The notes beneath the pieces were generated by a model. The model did no database searches, had not been told where the DNA came from, and saw only the letters and a list, made by a program, of their open reading frames with translations. From assembly GCF_030506285.1 (NCBI RefSeq), contig NZ_CP119422.1:6249501-6313500 (forward strand): DNA of 64,000 bases, given 5' to 3'. Each line of letters begins with the position of its first letter. The stretch's first letter is position 1. The DNA comes from Catalinimonas niigatensis (GTDB taxonomy: Bacteria; Bacteroidota; Bacteroidia; Cytophagales; Cyclobacteriaceae). This document shows positions 45,209-53,445 of the stretch, piece after piece. Both the position numbers and the translations under genes were made by a program.

Positions 45209-45787
45209 TCAGGCTTTTTTGGCATCTATCTCTTTACAGATGCGTTGGAAAATATCATCAATAGCACCTACTCCATTCACTTTGGCAAGTTTATTTTGAG
45301 TATGGTAATAGTTCGCTACCGGCAAGGTTTCTCCTTTATATACTTCCAGACGGGTTTCTATCTTGGAACGATCCTGATCATCTGTTCTACCAGAAGTTTT
45401 ACCCCGTTCCAGCAGGCGTTTGATCAACTCTTCATCGGGTACATCCAGCATAATGGTGGCGGCAATAGGCATGTTCTTGCTTTCCAATAACTGATCCAGT
45501 GCTTCAGCCTGGGGTATGGTACGGGGAAATCCATCAAAAATGATTCCTGATGCATCGTGACCTTCCTGGAGTTTATCATCTACCATATCTACAACAAGTT
45601 GATCTGGCACCAGCTTACCTTCATCCATATACCCTTTTGCTTTTTTGCCCAGTGCAGTACCTTCTCCCAGATGTTTTCTAAAAAGATCACCGGTTGATAT
45701 ATGAAGCAAATTATAATGTTTGATGAGTTTTTCGCTTTGTGTGCCTTTCCCGGCACCGGGAGGGCCAAACAGTACTATATTGAGCAT
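45209..45787 (-). CDS. adk: Adenylate kinase
   Basis: Converts ATP + AMP to 2 ADP. The P-loop is FGPPGAGKGTQSEKL, the AMP site HISTGDLFRKHL, the conserved stretch IIFDGFPRTIPQAEALDQ, and the LID start LLERGKTSGRTDDQDRSKIETRL. The LID is short and has no Cys4 zinc site. At 192 residues it is full length. The neighbours hpt and obg form a typical Bacteroidota housekeeping block. Confidence 0.98.
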   Translation of the reverse strand: MLNIVLFGPPGAGKGTQSEKLIKHYNLLHISTGDLFRKHLGEGTALGKKAKGYMDEGKLVPDQLVVDMVDDKLQEGHDASGIIFDGFPRTIPQAEALDQLLESKNMPIAATIMLDVPDEELIKRLLERGKTSGRTDDQDRSKIETRLEVYKGETLPVANYYHTQNKLAKVNGVGAIDDIFQRICKEIDAKKA

Positions 45788-45897
45788 GGCATTGTTATTT
45801 TAATGAAATAATGGCTATCACTGACATATTAAGTCGGCAAATATAAACCCTATATGATAGTAATAATAATAATATTGTAAAATACAGCGATAACTGT

Positions 45898-46425
45898 CTA
45901 TTCTTCTAAGCAGTATATTTCTTTGTACTGACGGCCAAATCCATCATAATCAAGCCCGTAACCTACCACAAATATGTTTGGTATTTCAATCCCTTTATAC
46001 TGCAGGTCTACTGGGATTTGTAAAGCATCAGGTTTGAAAAGTAAGCTGGCAATACTAATACTGGCAGGTTTTTTTTCTTCTAGTAATTTTATCAGATACT
46101 GCACAGTGTGGCCTGTGTCCACGATGTCTTCCAAGAGGATAACATCTTTTCCTTCCAAAGGAGCATCCAGACCGAATAGTTGTTTTACCTTACCGCTGCT
46201 TTGTGTGCCTTCATAAGATTTGACTTTCACAAAGCTGACCTCTACTTCTATGTCCAGGCATTTAATGAGGTCAGACGCGAACATAAAAGCTCCATTGAGC
46301 ACTGCAATGAGCATAGGTTTACGATCCGCATAATCACGGTTAATGGCTTGAGCAATGCTGAGGATGGCTTCCTGAAGCTCATTTTCCCTGATATAGGGGA
46401 CAAAGGTTTTATCATTTATTTTCAT
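45898..46425 (-). CDS. hpt: Hypoxanthine phosphoribosyltransferase
   Basis: Purine salvage enzyme converting hypoxanthine (and guanine) plus PRPP to nucleotides. The PRPP-binding motif is VILLEDIVDTGHTVQYL, the PPi loop region VLNGAFMFASDLI, and the flexible loop VKVKSYEGTQSSGKVK. The C-terminal FVVGYGLDYDGFGRQYKEIY is the hallmark. 175 residues, full length. It starts 1 nt after the M42 peptidase stop codon, so the two are translationally coupled. Confidence 0.97.
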   Translation of the reverse strand: MKINDKTFVPYIRENELQEAILSIAQAINRDYADRKPMLIAVLNGAFMFASDLIKCLDIEVEVSFVKVKSYEGTQSSGKVKQLFGLDAPLEGKDVILLEDIVDTGHTVQYLIKLLEEKKPASISIASLLFKPDALQIPVDLQYKGIEIPNIFVVGYGLDYDGFGRQYKEIYCLEE

Positions 46426-46426
46426 G

Positions 46427-47359
46427 CTATAAAGTTCGCATCAGGTAGTGGTACATATTTAAATAACTTTCAATATCTTTTTTCTGCACCTTCTCATGAG
46501 GGGTGTGGGTATTGGCAATAGGAACTCCGACAAAGCACCAGTCCAGGGGATAAGGTGATTGTTGAATCTCACGCCCATCGCTAGATCCTTCTCCCTCTAC
46601 TTCCAGTTGAAAAGGAATGTCAGATTTCCCGGCAAGTTGTATGAGTTTATTTACAAATGAGCGCCGGGGAATGTTTCGGTCGCGCAAAGAAATAACGGCT
46701 CCCTCTCCATGTTTTACCCCCTCTGTCACCCAGGTAATGTCAGCAATAAGGCATTGCTGTACAGGGTGATGCTTCATAATATAATCCAGCAGAAAAGGTA
46801 CAGCACCTCCTCCCTGTTCTTCCCAGCAGCTAAAAACGAGCAGACCATCTTCCAGGCTTTCTGCCAGCTTTAATATATTATATATACCCAGGCGATTATC
46901 CAAAAAGCAAGAAGTGATGTATTTTTTTTTGTCTTTGAAATCGCATTCAAACACTAGGTTAGTACCACTGCTGATGCCGCGTCCAAAGGTATAATGCAGC
47001 TTTTTCTTCTTGTCTTTTTTCTGTTCCTGCACTTTGAGTTTGCATAAAATAGGCCCTAAGGCATCATGGCCTACCAGTGGATATCCATCCTTAACATCAG
47101 GGCTGCCTATAGGAATAAGTTGATCCTGATAGCGTACTGTAAATCCAATAGAGTCCATATGGGCGAAGACAGCGGTACGCGGTTTACCAAAGCGTAGAAT
47201 CAGGCAGTCCTGAAGTTGATCAGTAGCGATAACCTCTGGCTGTACTTTCCAATTTGATTGATGTTCTTCTACGTAGTTGAGGATAAATTCCTTCATCAGG
47301 ACTTCATCTCCGGAAGGAGCAAAAACTTCACAAAGCTCCTTTAATAAATTTGTATCCAT
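46427..47359 (-). CDS. M42 family metallopeptidase (glutamyl aminopeptidase-like)
   Basis: A 310-residue cytoplasmic aminopeptidase. The dinuclear metal site is visible as AHMDSIGF (His and Asp), FLDNRLGIY (Asp, where the family has DDR/DNR), WEEQGGGA (catalytic Glu pair), ADITWVTEG (Asp) and THTPHE (His). The start FAPSGDE and the PA-like insert around 75-140 fit M42. It is the first gene of the block running into hpt. A terminator from the ferritin gene lies just upstream, so its own promoter must be in the short gap 47360-47420. Confidence 0.9.
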   Translation of the reverse strand: MDTNLLKELCEVFAPSGDEVLMKEFILNYVEEHQSNWKVQPEVIATDQLQDCLILRFGKPRTAVFAHMDSIGFTVRYQDQLIPIGSPDVKDGYPLVGHDALGPILCKLKVQEQKKDKKKKLHYTFGRGISSGTNLVFECDFKDKKKYITSCFLDNRLGIYNILKLAESLEDGLLVFSCWEEQGGGAVPFLLDYIMKHHPVQQCLIADITWVTEGVKHGEGAVISLRDRNIPRRSFVNKLIQLAGKSDIPFQLEVEGEGSSDGREIQQSPYPLDWCFVGVPIANTHTPHEKVQKKDIESYLNMYHYLMRTL

Positions 47360-47373
47360 GTACTAAATTAAAA

Positions 47374-47394
47374 TGCCCGGCTTGGGGCCGGGCA
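47374..47394 (-). terminator. Terminator after the ferritin gene
   Basis: TGCCCGGC / GCCGGGCA, a perfect 8-bp G/C-rich stem with a 5-nt loop, followed on the minus strand by TTTTAATTTAG. Confidence 0.6.
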
Positions 47395-47420
47395 AATATA
47401 CTTTTGTTGTGTGGGTAAAT

Positions 47421-47945
47421 TTAAACTTCGTACGTTACTTTAACAATTTGCTCGTCGATCATATACTGCCCCACACCTTCTTCTCCAATCACTTCAAACA
47501 ATTCTAAGCAACGGCGGGCAATATATTCTTCTTCCACCTGCTCATTGAGGAACCAAGCCAGGAAATTGAAAGTTGTAAAGTCCAGTAATTTTTGGCATTT
47601 GCCTGCGATGCGGTTAAGAGATTGTGTTACAGCAATTTCCTGCTGAAGGGCTTCTTCAAAGACACCTCTGAAAGAATCAAATTCAGAAGGGATATTAAGG
47701 ATCTCAGGAGAAACGGCTGCGCCACCCACGTCATTGATGTATTTGAAGATTTTCAGCATATGACCTCTTTCTTCATCAGATTGGCGATAGAAAAAATTAG
47801 CACTATTGTCAAATCCATGCCTTTCACACCAGGAAGCCATCGCAAGATAAACTGCTGAAGATCTTGCCTCCATTTTTATCTGCTCGTTGAGCAAGCCTTC
47901 TACTTCTTCAGTAAGGGATGTTTTTAGCCTAAGTAAATCTTTCAT
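47421..47945 (-). CDS. Ferritin (non-heme iron storage)
   Basis: A 174-residue ferritin that oxidises and stores iron in a 24-mer. The four-helix bundle has the ferroxidase ligands in NEQIKMEARSSAVYLAMA (Glu), FYRQSDEERGHMLKIFKYIND (Glu, His) and NEQVEEEYIARRC (Glu). The family's Tyr is present in SSAVYLA. At 174 residues it has the FtnA length. The gene is separated from the preceding unknown gene by 100 nt. No operator of the A/B/C type was found in front of it. Confidence 0.95.
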   Translation of the reverse strand: MKDLLRLKTSLTEEVEGLLNEQIKMEARSSAVYLAMASWCERHGFDNSANFFYRQSDEERGHMLKIFKYINDVGGAAVSPEILNIPSEFDSFRGVFEEALQQEIAVTQSLNRIAGKCQKLLDFTTFNFLAWFLNEQVEEEYIARRCLELFEVIGEEGVGQYMIDEQIVKVTYEV

Positions 47946-48048
47946 GAATGTATTATTTATTTTCTGGATTACACTTTATACTCTTAAATATCGGCGATAG
48001 TTACAGAAAATGCTATCCAGAATATCAATTCGGAAAGGTTCTAAACAG

Positions 48049-48393
48049 TTAAACCATGATGGTACCGTATATACGCTCTTGTAGAATACTGTTTAGTTCC
48101 AGCATAGTACGGGCTCCTGCAAAGAGCTCTTTCAGATTCAATAGTTCAGCTATCGTAAGTACAAAGCAGCGGTCACACCCGTGGAGTGAAATGATCTCTA
48201 CATCTGCGGCAGGGTCCGGATCGGCGATCATGGCAGCAATGTCTATTTTATCAATTGTCTTTTTTAGACAAAAAAAACATGGAACCGATAGGGAAGTACT
48301 GTGTCCTCCGTATTCCAGTATAAAACAAGCCTTCTGATCATCCTGATACAGACAGCCACTCTCGTTGCGAAATATTACTCTAGCCATTGACAT
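48049..48393 (-). CDS. Small cysteine-containing protein of unknown function
   Basis: 114 residues (or 112 from the second Met). Cys pairs are seen: CFFC at about 39-42 and GCDRC near residue 75, with further Cys at 13 and 24. The arrangement could bind a metal, but no known finger is formed. No signal peptide or membrane helix. It lies between ferritin and the DUF3127 gene on the same strand. I do not recognise the family, and a link to iron is only suggested by its neighbour. Confidence 0.65.
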   Translation of the reverse strand: MSMARVIFRNESGCLYQDDQKACFILEYGGHSTSLSVPCFFCLKKTIDKIDIAAMIADPDPAADVEIISLHGCDRCFVLTIAELLNLKELFAGARTMLELNSILQERIYGTIMV

Positions 48394-48479
48394 GCTCGCA
48401 AAATTAATCTTATTTATACTAAATACAAATAAGCGGATACATTATCAACGCAATGTCTTGTAATTAATTTTAAATAAAT

Positions 48480-48857
48480 CTAAAAAGGTAAATCGTCTTC
48501 ATCGCCCCCCCCTTCAGTAAAGGGTAAATCAGTGTTAGAATTAGAAGAAGCTTCATGGGTAGGTGATGAAGATGTCTCTCCCCCTTTTTGCATACGCCAT
48601 GCCTGCAATGAATTAAAGTACTTGGTTTCTCCCTGCCGGTCCGTCCACTTACGGCCTTTAAGATTGAAGTAGACAATAACCTCATCTCCCAATTGGTATT
48701 CGTCAAGCATGGCACATTTATCCTGTATTGATTCAAATTTGATGTATTCAGGATATTGTGGATTATCAGCATACTCAATTACAAACTCTCTTTTTTGAAA
48801 GCGATCACTGATTTGGGCAGTGTCATAAATCTCAATAAGCGTTCCTTTAACTTCCAT
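48480..48857 (-). CDS. DUF3127 domain protein with SSB-like acidic tail
   Basis: 125 residues. The N-terminal 95 residues are the DUF3127 OB-fold-like domain (VKGTLIEIYDTAQISDRFQKREFVIEY, GDEVIVYFNLKGRKW, KYFNSLQAWRMQ). A Ser/Gly-rich linker leads to the C-terminal tip GGGDEDDLPF. This layout, OB fold plus flexible linker plus acidic DD(I/L)PF tip, is that of single-strand DNA-binding proteins, whose tip recruits repair and replication partners. DUF3127 function is unknown, so a nucleic-acid role is inference. Confidence 0.85.
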   Translation of the reverse strand: MEVKGTLIEIYDTAQISDRFQKREFVIEYADNPQYPEYIKFESIQDKCAMLDEYQLGDEVIVYFNLKGRKWTDRQGETKYFNSLQAWRMQKGGETSSSPTHEASSNSNTDLPFTEGGGDEDDLPF

Positions 48858-48936
48858 GTTTTCTTTTTAGGTATGATTGTAACATTTTTCCCCAAGCTTT
48901 ACAGTACAGTGAATGGTTAGGTGGAGAATATTCATG

Positions 48937-48965
48937 CAAAGGTATAAAAGAGAAGAAAAGGTCAA
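48937..48965 (-). promoter_or_regulatory. Candidate promoter of the DUF3127 gene
   Basis: Minus strand: TTG (48965-48963), an 18-nt spacer, and TACCTTTG (48944-48937), an exact -7 box. The spacer is one nt shorter than usual. Confidence 0.35.
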
Positions 48966-49190
48966 GATGCCTACGGTAAGTTTTTTACAATAAAAGAGAG
49001 AGAATGATGTTTTTTATTCATCCGACCTATTTTTTTTTGAGACCTAAAGTGACACCTTTTACTTTACGAGTGCGAAGTATATTTAGCGTTCATTTCAGGT
49101 TCAGTTTTTGTGTAGGCAATGTTATCATTAAGTCACGGATGCTTTCCGTTTTATTATCATTTGTGTTATCTCAAAATCCATCAGTAAACC

Positions 49191-49403
49191 ATGACTACAG
49201 ATTATATCATAGCATGTTTGGTATTGGCACTGGGCACTTTACTTGTCCTTATTAATGCGCTTAAGAATCAGAAGTCTAATCCATCTAATAATGATGGAGG
49301 GCTTCCGGTAGAGTTTGATTTTCCTGAATTAGATTTGCCTCCCGGAGTAACACTTCCGATAAGTGGCCCTGTAAAGGAACGCGATAAAGTGTGTACACAC
49401 TAA
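49191..49403 (+). CDS. Small membrane protein
   Basis: 70 residues: an N-terminal membrane helix (TDYIIACLVLALGTLLVLINAL) and a short polar, Pro-rich cytoplasmic or periplasmic tail (FPELDLPPGVTLPISGPV). The start ATG 49191 is the first of the frame. It ends directly before a strong terminator, which supports a real transcription unit. The family is not recognised. Confidence 0.5.
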   Translation: MTTDYIIACLVLALGTLLVLINALKNQKSNPSNNDGGLPVEFDFPELDLPPGVTLPISGPVKERDKVCTH

Positions 49404-49440
49404 AAAAAAGACCTGCTCCGTTTAAGAGCAGGTCTTTTTT
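49402..49440. terminator. Bidirectional terminator between the small membrane protein and amt
   Basis: GACCTGCTC / GAGCAGGTC, a perfect 9-bp stem with a 7-nt loop, flanked by eight A on the left and a T-run on the right, so it works on both strands. Confidence 0.85.
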
Positions 49441-49456
49441 TATATTTATCGTGATA

Positions 49457-50701
49457 CTAAGAGTATACCTCTTCTACATTTTTATGCAAATCAGGATAAG
49501 CTCTCATTTTGTGCTCACCAATATCTAAACCTTCTGTTTCTTCCTCACGACTTACCCGTATGCCAAGCGTAATCTTGAGTACATAGAAAATCAGGAGAGC
49601 AGTGGCAAAGCAAAAAACACCTACCGATACAATACCTATCAACTGGCTGATTATCTGGGCACCGCTGGCAAGGGCACCAAACAGACCTACCGCCAAAGTA
49701 CCCCATACACCACATACCAGGTGAACAGAAATAGCACCTACCGGATCATCAATGCGTATACGGTCAAAGAATACTACTGCACATACTACCAAAGCTCCGG
49801 CAATAAGCCCAATCAGGATAGCATCAGTAGCTCCCATCTGGTCGGCACCTGCGGTGATCCCTACTAAGCCACCCAATATACCATTGAGTACCATTGTAAG
49901 GTCATTAGACTTAATTACAATAAGAGAGGTAATAAGAGCGCCAATAGCACCGGCCGCCGCCGCCAGTGTGGTGGTTACAAAAACAAGAGATACCAGACCA
50001 GGATCAGCACTTAACACAGATCCCCCGTTGAATCCGTACCATCCAAACCAAAGCAGGAACACCCCTACGGTAGCAAAAGGCATGCTGTGTCCGGGAATTG
50101 CACGAATTTTTCCATCAATGTATTTGCCACGGCGAGCACCGAGTAGCATTACGCCAGCAAGCGCAGCCCATCCACCTACTGAATGTACCAGCGTTGATCC
50201 TGCAAAATCATAAAAAGGGATTTCAAGTGTATTCAGAAAACCACCGCCCCATTTCCACATACCTACAATTGGGTAGCAGAGGCCTACATAAATCAAGGTG
50301 AAAACCAAAAAGCTATTAAGTTTTACCCTTTCTGCCACAGCGCCGGAAACGATAGTAGCAGCAGTAGCTGCAAACATAGCCTGGAAAAGAAAGTCGGTAT
50401 AGTAGGTATAGGCCTCATTGTAGCCTCCATCGTTAGCACCATCAGGTAAGCTAAGTCCGAAGCCGGCGAAGCCAAAGAATCCCCCGGCAAATGCCTCACC
50501 GGGATACATCAAGTTGAAGCCCCATAATACGTAGGTGAGAAGTCCAATGGGAAGAACAGTCGCGTTTTTGAATAAAATATTAACTGTATTTTTGGATTGT
50601 GTAAGTCCGGTTTCAAGGGTAGCAAACCCTAAGTGCATGATAAAAACCAGGATGGTAGCCATCATCATCCAAAGATTGTTTGTCGTAAATAGTGCGTCCA
50701 T
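49457..50701 (-). CDS. amt: Ammonium transporter (Amt family)
   Basis: A 414-residue inner-membrane ammonium channel with 11 helices. Signatures are LGFATLETGLTQSKNTVNIL, DFAGSTLVHSVGGWAALAG (first twin His), FGWYGFNGGSVLS, and VHLVCGVWGTLAVG (second twin His). The cytoplasmic tail is short. It follows glnK by 42 nt on the same strand, the standard pairing in which the PII protein plugs the channel when nitrogen is plentiful. Confidence 0.97.
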   Translation of the reverse strand: MDALFTTNNLWMMMATILVFIMHLGFATLETGLTQSKNTVNILFKNATVLPIGLLTYVLWGFNLMYPGEAFAGGFFGFAGFGLSLPDGANDGGYNEAYTYYTDFLFQAMFAATAATIVSGAVAERVKLNSFLVFTLIYVGLCYPIVGMWKWGGGFLNTLEIPFYDFAGSTLVHSVGGWAALAGVMLLGARRGKYIDGKIRAIPGHSMPFATVGVFLLWFGWYGFNGGSVLSADPGLVSLVFVTTTLAAAAGAIGALITSLIVIKSNDLTMVLNGILGGLVGITAGADQMGATDAILIGLIAGALVVCAVVFFDRIRIDDPVGAISVHLVCGVWGTLAVGLFGALASGAQIISQLIGIVSVGVFCFATALLIFYVLKITLGIRVSREEETEGLDIGEHKMRAYPDLHKNVEEVYS

Positions 50702-50743
50702 AATGTCAGTTGAATTTAACTTTGCTTAAGTTTTGTAAATAAT

Positions 50744-51082
50744 TTAGTTCAGCGCCTGAGTTCCTTGTTCCCCATTTCGGATACGGTATACTTCTTCTAC
50801 ATGGGTCACAAAGATTTTTCCATCTCCCACTTTGCCAGTGCGACCTACATTCAGGATAGTATCAATTGCTTTTTGGAGAAAACTGTCCGAGACAATGATT
50901 TCAAGCTTGGTACGAGGGATGTATCCTACATCATAAGTGGCACCCCGGTAGGTTTGATACTCCTTCTCCAGCCCATGACCTTTTACATCATAAAAAGATA
51001 GAAAAGTAACTCCTACTGCAGCCAAGGCTTCCACAACCTCTTCAAATTTGGAAGTCCGGATGATGGCTTCAACTTTTTTCAT
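50744..51082 (-). CDS. glnK: P-II family nitrogen regulatory protein
   Basis: 112 residues forming a PII trimer subunit that senses 2-oxoglutarate and ATP/ADP and gates the adjacent Amt channel. The T-loop reads KGHGLEKEYQTYRGATYDVGYIP with Tyr at the position of the uridylylated Tyr51 in proteobacteria. The B-loop is TGKVGDGKIFV. Uridylylation is not certain in Bacteroidota. It is first in the glnK-amt operon. The A/T-rich region upstream shows no clear NtrC/sigma-54 site. Confidence 0.95.
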   Translation of the reverse strand: MKKVEAIIRTSKFEEVVEALAAVGVTFLSFYDVKGHGLEKEYQTYRGATYDVGYIPRTKLEIIVSDSFLQKAIDTILNVGRTGKVGDGKIFVTHVEEVYRIRNGEQGTQALN

Positions 51083-51409
51083 AAGTAAAATTGTTTGATA
51101 AGTATATAAAGCAAATGTTTCGCAGAATAATCTCTTAAAATCAATATTTAATACCGTAAAATACTAATAATACAGATTTTAATTACTAATAAAATAATAA
51201 TTTTTTATAATAAAAAGAATTGCAAAAAAATAAGCTTTTAAGAAAGAATAATTCAAAATATAGCTATAAAAAGCTTGGTGATTGAAAAATAATGAGTGGA
51301 TATTTGAAAAAGTCTATTTTGACAAATAAGCTCTTGTTGGCCTTATTTTTAAGGATTGCTGACAAAATATTATTTTGTAAAGTAAAGCGATTACTGGTAA
51401 ATTGGTGAT
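51083..51409. other. A/T-rich intergenic region between glnK and the ABC permease end
   Basis: 327 nt with extremely high A+T content and no coding frame. It must contain the glnK-amt promoter on the minus strand. No clear -33/-7 pair or sigma-54 (-24/-12) pair was found. Confidence 0.45.
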
Positions 51410-52711
51410 TTACCCCTGAGAAAGTACAGATGAAATATTGGTGCGATAGGCATTAATTGCAGGAAGTATAGAAGCAATAATTCCAACACAAAGACTACCT
51501 GACAAAACCAAATATTCTTCTGATAGTATTTTAAAAGGAGAAAAGGCCAACTGATTGGATTGCATAAAAAATTCACCTAACAATGCAGTTGTGAGATGTC
51601 CTAAAAGCAGGCCCAGTAAACTTCCTAAAAGAGTGATGATCAGCCCCTCCAGAATGACATGCACAAAAAGTTTAATTTTGCTCGCACCTAATGAGCGCAT
51701 GATCGCCAGATCATATTTTCTTTCCTTCAATGCATTATAGAGGGCGATAAAGATACTGAGTCCGGCAATGATAATGATGACGTAAGCAAAAGCCTGCAAG
51801 AGATCTACCCCTACACCTACCAGAGAAAATAAACGAGCAGTTTCAAAGGGGGGGGAGGCTGCCTGCATATTTGTGCGTTCATTGATATAACGGGGCAACT
51901 GTACTGCCGCCATAGGTGAGCGATACTGTACGATTAACGAAGTGATGTCTTCGTCTCCTGTTGGCAAACCTGTGGTTGAGATAGAATCATAAGTATGGGC
52001 GTGTAACTCAGATGATGCATGTGTGTGAGTTTCCTCATTGGTATGTTCACCTGATTCCCCGACAGTCTCAGTTGTATCAGCAGTTGCTTCATGGGAAGCA
52101 TGTACCTCCCACACACTTTCTACTGAGGTCAGAAGCAGATTGTCTACGACAGAACGGGTAGGGGCGAGGATGCCTACCACTCGAAAAGGCTTTTCATCAT
52201 GTACATTGATATCATCTCCTGCCAGACCATGACTACTGCTAAAGGTATCGCCTATTTTCAGGCCCAACTGTTGTGCTGCCTGTGCGCCGGCAGTTACTTC
52301 CATTACTTCACCCCAACGTTCTCCTTCTGCTATTTCTGCACCGTATAAGTCCAGATATTCATGATTAGTACCTACAATACGGATGGCCTGATAGCTATCA
52401 CCTAATGCCAACGGTATGGTATTGCGTACCAGACGGTTGCGTGACAGGTTTCTTGCTTCTGCCAAAGAGATGTTGCCGGTAGGGTAGTCAATATGGAAGA
52501 CAGTGGAAAGGATAATTTGCAGAGGACTTCCTTTGGCACCTACTACCAGATCTATACCTTTACTATTCTGGGTAAGTGAATCTTCTATTTGTCTGCTGAG
52601 CAACAGTAATACAGTAATAATGGCAATACCAAGACTAAGCAACAGTATATTCAGTACTGTATTCAGGGGTTTGGTTTTGATATAGCTCCAGCTTAGTAAT
52701 AGTAAGTTCAT
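51410..52711 (-). CDS. FtsX/MacB-type ABC permease with a His-rich periplasmic insertion
   Basis: A 433-residue permease with helices at about 15-38, near 300-330, 355-390 and 400-425. The periplasmic part has the usual MacB-like core (SLAEARNLSRNRLVRNTIPLALGDSYQ), and residues 204-239 form an insertion with seven His (HASHEA, GEHTNEETHTHASSELHAHT). His-rich loops suggest metal sensing or binding. It begins 1 nt after its ATPase gene, so the two form one LolCD/MacB-like system. The substrate may be a lipoprotein or a metal; Vibrio ZrgBC-like zinc systems are a possible analogy. Confidence 0.88.
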   Translation of the reverse strand: MNLLLLSWSYIKTKPLNTVLNILLLSLGIAIITVLLLLSRQIEDSLTQNSKGIDLVVGAKGSPLQIILSTVFHIDYPTGNISLAEARNLSRNRLVRNTIPLALGDSYQAIRIVGTNHEYLDLYGAEIAEGERWGEVMEVTAGAQAAQQLGLKIGDTFSSSHGLAGDDINVHDEKPFRVVGILAPTRSVVDNLLLTSVESVWEVHASHEATADTTETVGESGEHTNEETHTHASSELHAHTYDSISTTGLPTGDEDITSLIVQYRSPMAAVQLPRYINERTNMQAASPPFETARLFSLVGVGVDLLQAFAYVIIIIAGLSIFIALYNALKERKYDLAIMRSLGASKIKLFVHVILEGLIITLLGSLLGLLLGHLTTALLGEFFMQSNQLAFSPFKILSEEYLVLSGSLCVGIIASILPAINAYRTNISSVLSQG

Positions 52712-52712
52712 A

Positions 52713-53345
52713 TCAGTGCATTATGTAGTGCGTATCAATGACATCTTTCACCCGCTTATCATGCGTAGCGATGACCAGTGTAGCCTGATAGGCATTTGAC
52801 TGCTCTATTAGAATATGCAGTACCTTTTTGCAGTTTTCATCGTCCAGACTGGAAGTAGGTTCATCGGCAAGGATAACAGTAGGTGTGTTCAGTACGGCAC
52901 GGGCGATGGATGCCCGTTGTGCTTCGCCCTGGCTTAGGGTATGGATCATGGCTTTATGACGATGAGCCAGCCCCAGCGCAGCAATCACATTGGCTACGCG
53001 CTTGCGATCTTGTTTAAGGCCCGCCATGTATTGCGCCAGCAGCAAGTTTTGTTCTAATGTAAGTGAATTTAACAGATGAGGTTTCTGAAAAACCAAGCCT
53101 ATATTTTTACCTCGGTAGGTGTCCAGTTGGGTGCTGCTTAGGCCAGCCAGGTTCTCTTTGCCAACCATAATCTCTCCATGATTAGGTTTAAGTAAGCCTG
53201 CCAACAGATGAAGTAAAGTTGTTTTTCCACTGCCTGATGAACCCAAAATGAGTGCATGCTTACCTTGCTCTACTTTCCAGTCAGGAAAATGGATGGCTTG
53301 AGAAGTAGAAAGGTACTGAAAAGAAAGTTGCTGAAGACGAATCAT
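52713..53345 (-). CDS. ABC transporter ATP-binding protein (LolD/MacB-like)
   Basis: About 210 residues from ATG 53345 (a TTG 18 nt upstream is open but unlikely). Walker A is ILGSSGSGKTTLLHLLAG, the Q-loop FQKPHLLNSLTL, the signature LSQGEAQRASIARA, and Walker B VILADEPTSSLDDENC. The size is right for LolD-type ATPases that pair with FtsX-fold permeases. It is translationally coupled to the permease gene. Confidence 0.93.
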   Translation of the reverse strand: MIRLQQLSFQYLSTSQAIHFPDWKVEQGKHALILGSSGSGKTTLLHLLAGLLKPNHGEIMVGKENLAGLSSTQLDTYRGKNIGLVFQKPHLLNSLTLEQNLLLAQYMAGLKQDRKRVANVIAALGLAHRHKAMIHTLSQGEAQRASIARAVLNTPTVILADEPTSSLDDENCKKVLHILIEQSNAYQATLVIATHDKRVKDVIDTHYIMH

Positions 53346-53384
53346 GATGCCACTGGGTAGCAAGAATAATGTTGCAAAAAAACA

Positions 53385-53411
53385 GCCTCAAGTTATATTT
53401 GAACCTGAGGC
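53385..53411 (-). terminator. Rho-independent terminator after the TerB-like gene
   Basis: GCCTCAaGTT / AACcTGAGGC stem (one mismatch), 7-nt loop, then on the minus strand TGTTTTTTTG. Confidence 0.7.
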
Positions 53412-53445
53412 ATTACAAGGTTTTAAGCATATTTAATTTAAAGGT

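Noticed and set aside
48467-48485. Sequence matching the 19-bp operator consensus at 16 of 19 positions
   Set aside because: It overlaps the end of the DUF3127 gene, has no -7 box at the 5-6 nt distance seen at the three accepted sites, and points the wrong way for the downstream gene.
49752-50213. 153-codon open frame opposite amt
   Set aside because: Shadow frame rich in Pro/Ala caused by the antisense of membrane helices.
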